NCBI GenBank assembly: GCA_011763485.2
Contig: JAANSK020243292.1
Location: 1-24,016, forward strand
Source of the DNA: Isoetes engelmannii
Taxonomy: Eukaryota; Streptophyta; Lycopodiopsida; Isoetales; Isoetaceae
Length of the DNA stretch: 24,016 nt
Reading direction: 5' to 3'
Below are positions 11,801 to 18,673 of this stretch, in pieces. Both the position numbers and the translations under genes were made by a program. The notes below the pieces were generated by a model. The model saw only the letters and a list, made by a program, of their open reading frames with translations, had not been told where the DNA came from and ran no database searches. Position 1 is the first letter of the stretch, and the number at the start of each line of letters is the position of its first letter.

Positions 11801-14800
11801 ACTGGGTTGGGCATGGCTGATGACTTCCAAATAATTTGCAACTAGTTTGTTGATGATACGTTTCTTTTGGTGGAGTCTAGTGAAGGGAATCTTGACGCAG
11901 TCAAGTAGATTCTAGATGTATTCTTCTTTGCCTCAGGTTGTCTATTGAATTGGCAGTGTATTGCAATTTGGGCATTGGATGATTCAGCCCTGACTTGTTT
12001 GTTTTAATATCCTTGGAATCTTGTTCCTCCGGGCACTACTACCAAGTTGCTTGGGGTTCCTTTTAGAATGGAGAATTTAGCAGCTCAAACATGGGGCTAG
12101 GTCATTCTTGGACTTCAGAGGCATTTGTTTTGGTAGAGAGGTGTGTCTTTATCCATTGCCGGAAGAGTGTAGCTAGCTAAATTTGTTCTTAATAGTACTG
12201 CAGTTTCATCGTTAGTAGCTCCTCCTCAAAATTTTAAAGAGATCATCGTGCTAGTTCGAATCTTTGTGTGAGATGGCAATGAGATAAGCACTTGTACAAA
12301 TCGCATGGAGCAAATGCATCCGCCTCAAAAAAGGATGGTGGTCTAGATATGTCTGATCTCAAACTTTACGGTAAAGTTTTTCTTTTCACGTTCCTTTGGC
12401 ACATCCTATTGGGCCACATGCAGTCATGTGGAATGCGTCTGCTTGTTCAGTCATTGGAATATTGTGTTGCTTTCAGTGACTTGCAACATCTCCCTTTCTC
12501 GAAGATTTGTTAAATGCCTAACAAACCCTGAACCACTTGATGGCCATTGAGTCGTTGCATTGCATGCAAACCTTGTCCCCCCTTTTGTGGCTTCCTCTTG
12601 ATCTCAGTTGGAAATAAAGTGGCGAACGGGTTCGTAACACGTGGGAATCTGCCGAACAGTTCAGGCCAAATTCTTCGCTCGTCACCCACTTGTGGCTCTC
12701 TACACCCTAGAACACAGAAGAGGTCGCAAGACGGTGGTGTTTCCACACTTGATGCATGATACTACAATGAATGGCTTCTCACTTGGCCAACATTTCGTGA
12801 AAAATATTGTTTGGCTGCACAAGACTTTTGTCTATGCGAAATCGTTACACCCAACATCCCTCTTATAGTCTAACCACGGCGAGGAGCGGATATGGAAAAC
12901 CAATAGAGACATTTCACTGTGTAAGGATTTGATTCAGCATTGCTACAGATTCCTAGCATCTACTCCCCCCTTACCCCCATCTTCATATTGGGCATTGACG
13001 GTGCAACCGGAGCATCTCCATCGCATGTGGAACTGCATCTGGGATAAAAATATTAATTATGAGCACTCAATGTTTTTTGGCAAGCTATCCATCGTTCATT
13101 CAGAGTAAATGTGAAGGTCCACTCATTAAGCCACGAGTAAGCCCTCTCTGCCCTGTATGCAAATTGTTGCCTCGGACTTTTGAGCATTGCTTTGTCGTAT
13201 ATGACAATGTTCATAGCACATGGGCATAAATTCAGACTCGATTTCAGTTGTATCTCAGTCAGCAAATTATCTTTGTTTCACTCCCTCCACGGTGGCCGAG
13301 ACTTATGAAAATTGCATTCCATATTACATGAGCTTTGACATACTGGGTCATTTGAAAAAGCCGGTGCCACCTAGTTTTCAAAAAACATTCTCCCTACTCC
13401 AGATCAAGTACTTAGGGAAATTGAAGATAGAATATATGATCACTATTTGGTGTCCTCACTATCCGATCATGATAAAGATGAGACTTGAGGATCTTATCTC
13501 CATCTCGTGACTTTTTCATATAAGTTATACGTCCTTCTTGGAAAAAAACCATCATCATTGAAAATTGTTTGCATTACTTCCATGGTTTGGAAATAAATTA
13601 GGTATAGGCCCAATGAAATTATTGGATTATTTTTTTCACCTTCCTTTTTAGTGGGCTTAACAACCACTAAATGTGAGTGGCCATCGCTGTTATATAATTC
13701 AACCGCAATCGGGCCCATGATAGGCAAGCATGTATTATATTTGAATCATCATTCAAACAAAACAAAACAAAGGGGTTATAAGATAAACACCTATGAGTTA
13801 AATATTAGATAATTTCTAGACGGGAGGGATTTTGTCGAAAAACTTCTAAGGCGACGCACGAGCGGTGGAGCTGTGACTGCGCCGTCGAGGCTGGCAGCCC
13901 CGTAGAGAAAGTTTGCCGGCGGCATTTCGACCTCCAAAAATTAACCAACCGTAATGCTCGCCTGGGCGAATTATGAACAAAAAATATCTTTGCCTGATCG
14001 AAAATATTTTTTTGCTATGGCGTTTTTTTTTTCCTGAACAGAGTACTTTCTTGGCTCTAAAACCTCCATCCCTAAAGGTCGAAGCCTATTTCGTGATTAG
14101 ATTTCTCTTATATTCTTCTTTGCCAAAATAAACTCATTTTCTTCACGCCTCCTTCCCGCAGGATCTATCCTACTCGGACCTCCATATCTCCAATATTACA
14201 CAGCTATTTACTGGCTATGGTGGCTACTTATCCTTCGGGTATGCCGAGTTGTTATCCTCCAGTTATGAAGAGCTCCTTATAAGTTCTGCTTCTGCATAAC
14301 TATGGTCAGATCCGATGAGCAAAACACATTCCAAATATGCTAACTCGAACAGAGGAAGCTTATGCCATTTATTTGTTATCGACAAGATTATTCTTCAATC
14401 AACTTCTTGCTTGTCGGCTATCGAGGCCCTGAAGGGATATAGGTTTGCCGAAACCACAAAACGAAGGTAGGAAGAACGCTATGGTAAGGTTATCGGACTA
14501 GCAGAGTCTGATAACCAAAAATGCGTGACCTCGGCTGTACGTCCTCGGCCAAATATTTGGCACTTAAGGCCGAGGACGTACAGGCCTCGGCCTTACGTAC
14601 CAAATATCTGGCCGAGGACGTACAATCGAGGTTACGCATTTTGGACACGTTGGACGAGGCCCGTTAGGGTCGCGTCTGTGCGTGGTTGATAACAGCCAAG
14701 GCCCGTTAGGGCCGAGGCTGTTATCAAAGGTGACGTAAGAGGCGAAGTCCGATAACCGCCTTATCGGACTTATCGCCGCCAAAATTCATTTTTTTTTTGG

Positions 14801-16317
14801 TCGACGTAGTACTGATAACTAGTTACAGGACTGGACCTGTACTGATAATTAGTTATCAGTACTGGAGGAGTACTGATAATTAATTATCAGTACTGGAGGA
14901 GTACTGATAATTAATTATCAGTACTATTATTGATAATTAGTTATCAGTACTAGCACTGATAACTAGCACTGATAACTAGTACTGATATCCGAAAATAACA
15001 GACTCTTGCATTACACACAAGAGTCCGATAAGGTATCTTGCTTCCCGCCCCAACATATGGCGGTGCTACCATACACAGGCGGGGGGAGTATCCACGGGGT
15101 AAAAATGGCGGATTTTTCCAATAATTCGCCCTAGGCGAGCATTACATATGGATTGACTCTCAATAAATAAAAGAATGGTGAGGTAGGATAGGATCACAAG
15201 GTTTAGAATAGAATAGAATAGACCCCATTGATGGATTACATGGACCGAAAATTGGAGAAATATACACAACATTTGATTTAGTAGAATTTCTATTAGAAAC
15301 CCTTTTTTAATAAAAGTAGGAAGGTCTCTTAAAAAACACACTCATTTTGAGAACATCTCTGACTTTGAGTTTGTAAAAGGAATGCGCGAAGCAATATTTA
15401 ATAGGCTTGTCAAGTAGAAGTACCAAATTGGTACTATTACTATTAAGTATAAAGCACTCATTCAGTTTTAATAAGGAGTTCTTCCATCCATGTAAAATCT
15501 CATACTTCAGCAATAACATGTTTCTTCAATCGTAATTTGAAAATAAATGCTATGCTTCTATCCTTCTAATACATTCTTTTACTTTAGATTTGGGAGTGAT
15601 AAATTAATAGCGTACACACTGCCCCGAGATGCACTTATGTATAAAAGGGATATGCCATCTGCCTTTGTAGGGTAGCAAAAAATGCCCCTCGTATACGAAT
15701 TTTTAAAGCCAGATTTGAACCCCACGAATGCATACATAAACACTCACAAAAATACTCCTCCCATCCGTATACGTATAACAATTGGTCAAAAAACCCTCCC
15801 TAACTTGCACTCAGGCATAAAATATGTGGACAAAATGTGAATCCCCCTTGACTCACTGAAGTTGAATTTGGGATTGGAGCTCAAGAACAATGTGCATTAA
15901 CTAATAAGACGAGGAAGATATAACTGAAACTTGAAACCCACCACAAACTATGCTCTATTTGGATACATAACTAAGTTGTTATACTATTGAATAAGGTTAA
16001 TGAAATGGTACCTGGGAATCATCAGTAACTCCATCACCCTTAGCTCCAAATGTAGTGACATCGTAAGTACGAGATGTTGGTCTAATAGGACCTGGATGCG
16101 AAGGCCGAGGCTTAGAACGTGGCCACCGGAGATTGCCTGCTTCAGCTGATGAGTCACAAAACTCATCCATAAAGGGTGACCCACACCCATCATCTACAAG
16201 TACTTCATGCCCATGTTCTAAAATGTTGTATATCCCCACTTCATCCTCTGCCAAGCCATTGATACAAGGGCCCATAAACACTAGCATTATGATCCAGATC
16301 CTCCAGAATGCATCCAT
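2895..16317 (-). CDS. Secreted polygalacturonase, glycoside hydrolase family 28
   Basis: Nine exons on the minus strand: 16317-16012, 8015-7890, 7811-7659, 7566-7543, 6175-5968, 5743-5662, 5596-5488, 3351-3235 and 3146-2895. They join in frame to 458 aa. GH28 enzymes hydrolyse alpha-1,4-galacturonan in pectin by inversion. All four family motifs are present: SPNTDGI (residues 249-255), TGDDC (272-276), GPGHGIS (294-300) and LRIKTWQ (330-336), carrying the catalytic Asp triad, the His, and the RIK substrate-binding residues. Residues 1-23 look like a signal peptide. Residues 24-85 are a Cys-, Glu- and Pro-containing propeptide-like stretch before the FGAKGDGVTDDSQ fold start. Exon 8 ends at a GC donor. 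Exon 2 could instead end at a donor 21 bases later, but the chosen one gives normal GPC-to-DGT spacing. Intron 1 is 8 kb and transposon-loaded. The gene looks intact. Confidence 0.93.
3147..3234 (-). other. GC-AG intron 8 of the polygalacturonase
   Basis: The donor reads CAG|GCAAGC and the acceptor TTTTACAG on the minus strand. The flanking residues CQNQ and TSAVQV are contiguous in related enzymes, which fixes the boundary. The donor matches U1 everywhere except the GC, as is usual for functional GC-AG introns. Confidence 0.85.
3352..5487 (-). other. Polygalacturonase intron 7 (2.1 kb), AT-rich
   Basis: The intron lies between exons ending LRIKTWQ and starting GGQGRAY. It is AT-rich, and the short open frames at about 3640-3822 and 4346-4573 resemble nothing I know. 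I see no protein remnant. The only clear structure is the tetranucleotide run at 5431-5460. Confidence 0.7.
5431..5460. repeat. (TAAC)n microsatellite
   Basis: A perfect four-base repeat (TAAC) runs for about 7.5 units, close to the 3' side of exon 7 in the intron. It is simple sequence and likely to vary in length. Confidence 0.95.
6176..7542 (-). other. Polygalacturonase intron 4 (1.4 kb)
   Basis: This GT-AG intron is AT-rich with simple-sequence patches and short direct repeats such as ATATGTAGAATTA near 7323 and 7338. No coding remnant is recognisable. Confidence 0.7.
6972..6996. repeat. (TTTC)n microsatellite
   Basis: A perfect TTTC tetranucleotide run of about six units lies in polygalacturonase intron 4, with looser pyrimidine-rich sequence after it. 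Confidence 0.9.
7543..7566 (-). CDS. 24-base micro-exon 4 of the polygalacturonase
   Basis: On the minus strand the exon encodes QSCHIAPT between an AG at 7568-7567 and a GTAAGT donor from 7542. It is phase 0 on both sides. It supplies the conserved APT of the GH28 'PC..APTA' segment and links WWAQSCK of exon 3 to AITIYKCNN of exon 5. A 21-base version using the next AG is possible. Without it the protein would lose this conserved segment but stay in frame. Confidence 0.75.
8016..9179. other. Intron 1 sequence between exon 2 and the LINE remnant
   Basis: The stretch starts from the exon 2 acceptor (TATGCAG on the minus strand). From about 8640 it becomes less AT-rich and may hold decayed LINE 5' sequence, but I could not match any frame to a family. 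No other feature is seen. Confidence 0.5.
9230..9739 (+). pseudogene. LINE ORF1 remnant with L1 ORF1p-like RNA-binding domain
   Basis: The frame contains LHIIGVSEATTAALHSDAHS, then SATRMGV, FLVRFQDALNHLHVL, and LRGTSFFVQEDLSPLQL. This order (an RIxGIPE-like strand, an SAxRxG turn, an LVxF strand, and RGT.I.INEDL) is the L1 ORF1p/Transposase_22 pattern, which binds element RNA. The first 100 or so residues carry the signal; the rest, up to the stop at 9737-9739, looks unconstrained. Plant L1 elements more often carry a DUF4283-type ORF1, as the second LINE in this window does. Confidence 0.6.
9740..10510. other. AT-rich interval inside the LINE remnant
   Basis: It opens with a (TACC/TATC)n run at about 9749-9784 and continues AT-rich with no endonuclease-like frame. 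It may be a replaced or inserted segment, or LINE sequence decayed beyond recognition. Confidence 0.5.
9749..9784. repeat. (TACC/TATC)n microsatellite
   Basis: An imperfect tetranucleotide run of CTAC and CTAT units lies directly after the ORF1-like frame. Confidence 0.85.
10511..13540 (+). pseudogene. LINE ORF2 remnant: reverse transcriptase and zinc-binding region
   Basis: Recognisable blocks in order are KSFSKQWDRNFVQQEKRLL (linker before RT), KFSGMDGIP, NTSLIALMTKVTES, ITLSPMVYKIIAK, EEQTGFLHGRHILDNV, LYLKFDFVKA, and the catalytic FVDD at 11846-11857. LNWQC follows, then a C-terminal CPVC...FEHC zinc-binding motif near 13145-13185. This is the plant L1/zf-RVT arrangement of ORF2. The blocks lie in different frames and are separated by stops. 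Lys-Phe-Asp-Phe and FVDD are the two halves of the polymerase active site, so the ancestor was active. Confidence 0.85.
13541..13950. other. Intron sequence between the LINE and the TIR element
   Basis: An (ACAAA)-rich patch at about 13757-13770 is followed by a more GC-rich 110 bases (13840-13950). I see no gene or bounded repeat. Confidence 0.5.
14518..14642. repeat. 43-bp inverted repeat with nested palindromes
   Basis: Bases 14518-14560 and the reverse complement of 14600-14642 match at 39 of 43 positions. The inner 39 bases contain GGCCGAGGACGTAC, which repeats the arm motif GTACGTCCTCGGCC, so hairpins can form within hairpins. The motif is CpG-rich in an AT-rich region. Confidence 0.85.
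14839..14925. repeat. 31-bp tandem repeat of palindromic units
   Basis: Units start at 14839, 14870 and 14901 with an exact 31-base period. Bases 14869-14894 form a perfect 26-bp palindrome (AGTACTGATAATT and its complement). Degenerate units continue on both sides from about 14805 to 14990. Confidence 0.9.
15146..16011. other. 5' part of polygalacturonase intron 1
   Basis: AT-rich sequence between the TIR element and exon 1, with an AATAG pentanucleotide run at about 15206-15222. The open frames here are short and unlike any protein I know. The exon 1 donor is GTACC at 16011 on the minus strand. Confidence 0.6.
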
Positions 16318-16583
16318 TCTTGTTGTTGGCTGTAAGATCGAGCATGGAAATTTATAGGCTTATTAGCCGCCCATATTCAAGTGGGCCTCATGTTAAACCC
16401 TTTGCAAGCAAAGGTTCTAAAGGGGTGATATATTTATTGGGCTGTTCAAAATGTTGATTGGGTTGTACTGTTTCTCATTTTCTTTGAACTTAGCTTGGAA
16501 GGAAGAAATGCCATCATTCAGACCCCAATAGCCTATGAAAATTAGGGTTGGCATATCAGGGTGCCGTTATCAGCCTGGTTGAC
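16318..16583. promoter_or_regulatory. Divergent promoter between polygalacturonase and THEP1-like gene
   Basis: Only 266 bases separate the two start codons. On the minus strand CCAATAAATATATC (16427-16440) supplies a CCAAT box fused to a TATA-like run, and TATAAA at 16356-16351 is a second TATA candidate that would give a very short leader. On the plus side no TATA box stands out. An upstream non-coding exon for the THEP1-like gene cannot be excluded. Confidence 0.45.
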
Positions 16584-17905
16584 ATGCTTAGTAATGTGAG
16601 CAGAAGCGGTAAGGTATGGGTCGGGCCTGGTTTTGGAGAGAAGAAGCATCGTGTTCTTAAGCGCTTGTTCTTCGTAGAAGGCCATCCTGTAAGTTTTCTT
16701 TTCTGTCATTTATTTAAGCTCGACTTTAACTCGCAATCTGTAACAGAGAGCTGGGAAAACCGATCTTATCATTCATTTGCTTGAACGGTTGCGTAAGAGG
16801 CATCCAGAGCTGAAGGTTCGAGGATTCTACACTCGTAAGCTTAACTGATTTTTTTAATTTGATATGCTTGTTGTGTGGGGTGCTAAACATGAATCTTTAC
16901 ATAACATATTGCAGGCCAATCAGTACAAGATGAATTTCAGGTTATTACTGCAAATGGGCAGGAGCGATTGTTTGCATCTGCCTATCCAATCTCGTGAGTT
17001 GCATTTTTATTCTGTGTTATGTATATTTGCGGTTAAAAATGCATTTGGTTCTATAGATGTGCTTTACAATGTTTAAGCCATCCATGAAGATCAGTTCTGA
17101 ATTTGACAACTAACTATGTAGAAAATCCGATTGTTTTCTTTGCCTAGCAATTGTTCTAACATTGGCTATCTATTCAATGCTTGTCTTATGTACTTGACCT
17201 TATTCTGACATATGTTATAGGGGGTGTGCAGATCCTCAGATGTTTAAGAGGCTCCGAGTGGATGTCCAGGGGTTTGAAAACTTAGTTTTGCCAGAGTTAC
17301 AGGCAAGCTTCATTGCAGTTTTGTTGTCAAATGATATTATAATGAAGATTTCTAGTTATGTTTCAGGTGGACCCAGATACAAATACTCAACTATTTATAC
17401 TTGATGCAGTTGATGAGATGCAGTTACTAAGCCACTCCTACTTTCCTGCAGTAAAGAGGATACTAAGCTCTGAGGTCCCTGTCCTGGGATCCTTGCCATC
17501 ACCGCATCGTAGTTTCAACATTGAAGAGGGTTGAGTATTATCATGTCATAGACATTTTTATGAGTGTCCTAAATATAGCAACATATTAATTGCAAGTTTT
17601 GCATGCATGATGCACATCAGTAGAAGGTAACTAATGCAAGTTGCATGTTTTCAGTTGAAGCAATACGTAAGCGTCCTGATTTGGAGCTATACACCCTTAA
17701 TCGAAGGAATTGGGGAGAGAAAGCAAAGCATTTGTATGCACGGATAAATGGTGTATTTTGTGCCAAACAGATGGAAGCTAAAGATTTGCGTGAAGGCTTG
17801 GAAATGCCTCAACGAAATGAACTGGGCTGCTGCAATGCTTATGCCGGCGCAGTGGATGAAATTGGATCTTTTTCAAAAAGAGTTGTCTTAATGTCTGAAG
17901 GATAG
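16584..17905 (+). CDS. THEP1/NTPCR-like P-loop nucleoside-triphosphatase, divergent
   Basis: Six exons (16584-16688, 16747-16834, 16915-16993, 17221-17302, 17367-17529, 17655-17905) join in frame to 255 aa. THEP1-family proteins hydrolyse NTPs in solution; the in vivo role is poorly defined. Residues 33-40, GHPRAGKT, form a Walker A motif assembled across intron 1. The family landmarks ELKVRGFYTR (55-64), RLRVDV..FENLVLPELQ (about 101-118), LFILD (127-131), FPAVKRIL and VEAIRKRPDLELYTLNRRN follow in order. The Walker B block reads LFILDAVDEMQ where the family has DE.GKME, so the acidic Glu, the Gly and the Lys are changed. Intron 4 is GC-AG. The ATG at 16584 is the first in frame after an upstream stop. 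The C-terminal 50 residues exceed the usual 180-210 aa length. Confidence 0.85.
17303..17366 (+). other. GC-AG intron 4 of the THEP1-like gene
   Basis: This 64-base intron has donor CAG|GCAAGC and acceptor GTTTCAG. Its removal joins LVLPELQ to VDPDTNTQLFILD, the order seen across the family. The donor nonamer is the same as in polygalacturonase intron 8. Confidence 0.8.
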
Positions 17906-18016
17906 AAACATGGAAAATTGGCATAAATGACAAGATATCCAGCAGTTGTGGTGCCAAAAGGGATAATTGTAAGTCCTTCAATTGTTGGATAACATTCTCA
18001 TTTTTTCTTTATCCAG

Positions 18017-18134
18017 GAAAATCTGTAACACTGGATGCTTTAGCTAGTGCATATTTAAATATTCATGTGGATAATAGAGTAGTTATTTCTGGCCCGTACT
18101 CTTTTGCCTTGACAATGGATATCCTTGATTACAG
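18017..18134 (+). other. Possible orphan exon of unknown protein
   Basis: After a pyrimidine-rich stretch ending ATCCAG, one frame reads open for about 40 codons, including TLDALASAYLNIHVDNRVV then ISGPYSFALTMDILDYR. It ends at CAG|GTTGAG, a possible donor, with an in-frame stop just beyond. The composition looks coding, but I do not recognise the protein. The nearest upstream frame, starting ATG at about 17926 (MTRYPAVVVPKGII) before a GTAAGT, does not join it in frame. It could be a remnant of a lost gene or an alternative 3' exon of the THEP1-like gene. Confidence 0.3.
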
Positions 18135-18496
18135 GTTGAGGTGACAGTAGCTGCCTCAAGGCGATGATCAATATTATGATCTTAGCAGATTGTGAATTAG
18201 GGTGTTTAGTAGTTCCTGATTTGGATCATTTGTGCTCTTGCTGCTAATCCATTACGAAGTAAAAGATTGAGCATATCTCTGGGTAATTTAGTACACATTT
18301 AACTGACGGGAATTTCGGGGAATACATTGAACTTCAATTATCAAAGAAGCTCAAGGCAGATCAACTCCAGTGTTTGCATTGTCTTTGCTATTATAATTCC
18401 TCTCGACATAGTGATTCTACCAGCTCTTTATACGATTCCAAAACGAACGGGATAAATTAGATCACAAGGTAAGCTCTTTATGTCACAAGGCCTCAT
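18135..18496. other. Spacer, no feature seen
   Basis: AT-rich sequence between the possible orphan exon and the palindromic cluster. I find no gene, RNA or bounded repeat. Confidence 0.6.
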
Positions 18497-18673
18497 GACC
18501 AAGGGTATTCACATTGCGAATGGGGGTATTGACACATGTGAATAATGATATTCACATGTGTGAACACATGTGAATAATGATATTCACATGTGTGAATAGA
18601 AGGTATTTACACATGTGAATAAGGATTTTCACATGTGTGAATAGGGGGTATTCACACGTTAATACCCTTGGTC
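18497..18673. repeat. Small MITE-like foldback with tandem 32-bp palindromic units
   Basis: The ends are a perfect 13-bp inverted repeat: GACCAAGGGTATT at 18497-18509 and its complement at 18661-18673. Inside are two exact 32-bp tandem copies (18532-18563 and 18564-18595) and a third with two differences (18609-18640). Each unit is nearly palindromic around CACATGTG...CACATGTG. A further AATACCCTTG follows at about 18688. No coding capacity. Confidence 0.8.

Larger units (their letters stand above)
9180..13540 (+). mobile_element. Decayed L1-type LINE inside polygalacturonase intron 1
   Basis: On the plus strand, opposite to the host gene, are an L1 ORF1p-like domain (about 9230-9530), the stretch that precedes reverse transcriptase (10511-10744), reverse transcriptase (about 10930-11950) and a C-terminal zinc-binding region (about 13050-13280). 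The reading runs across several frames with in-frame stops, so it is not functional. Between about 9740 and 10510, where an apurinic endonuclease would be expected, there is only AT-rich sequence and a microsatellite. Element ends are estimates because I see no convincing poly(A) tail or target-site duplication. ORF1 and RT are assumed to belong to one insertion. Confidence 0.8.
13951..15145. mobile_element. Palindrome-rich non-autonomous DNA element with TIRs
   Basis: The left end (13951-13974, GTAATGCTCGCC...) and right end (15121-15145, ...GGCGAGCATTAC) are inverted repeats of 24 and 25 bases differing by one indel. Inside are a 43-bp inverted repeat (14518-14560 with 14600-14642), hairpins around GTCCGATAACC...TTATCGGAC near 14746-14768, and a 31-bp tandem array of palindromes (14839-14925). 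No transposase frame is present, so the element would depend on another copy. A TA target duplication is compatible with both ends but cannot be proven because TA is its own complement. Tc1/mariner-like or foldback classification is tentative. Confidence 0.7.

Noticed and set aside
12510-12746. Minus-strand open frame in the LINE region
   Set aside because: It overlaps degraded LINE ORF2 on the plus strand and has no match of its own.
14564-14782. Minus-strand open frame rich in Arg and Pro
   Set aside because: It arises from the CpG-rich inverted repeats of the palindromic element, not from a gene.
15066-15519. Plastid DNA insertion with hydrophobic open frames
   Set aside because: AT-rich minus frames look hydrophobic, but I could not match them to any plastid gene.
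18532-18640. CRISPR-like array
   Set aside because: The units are directly tandem or irregularly spaced and self-palindromic, with no unique spacers, and the locus is plant nuclear.
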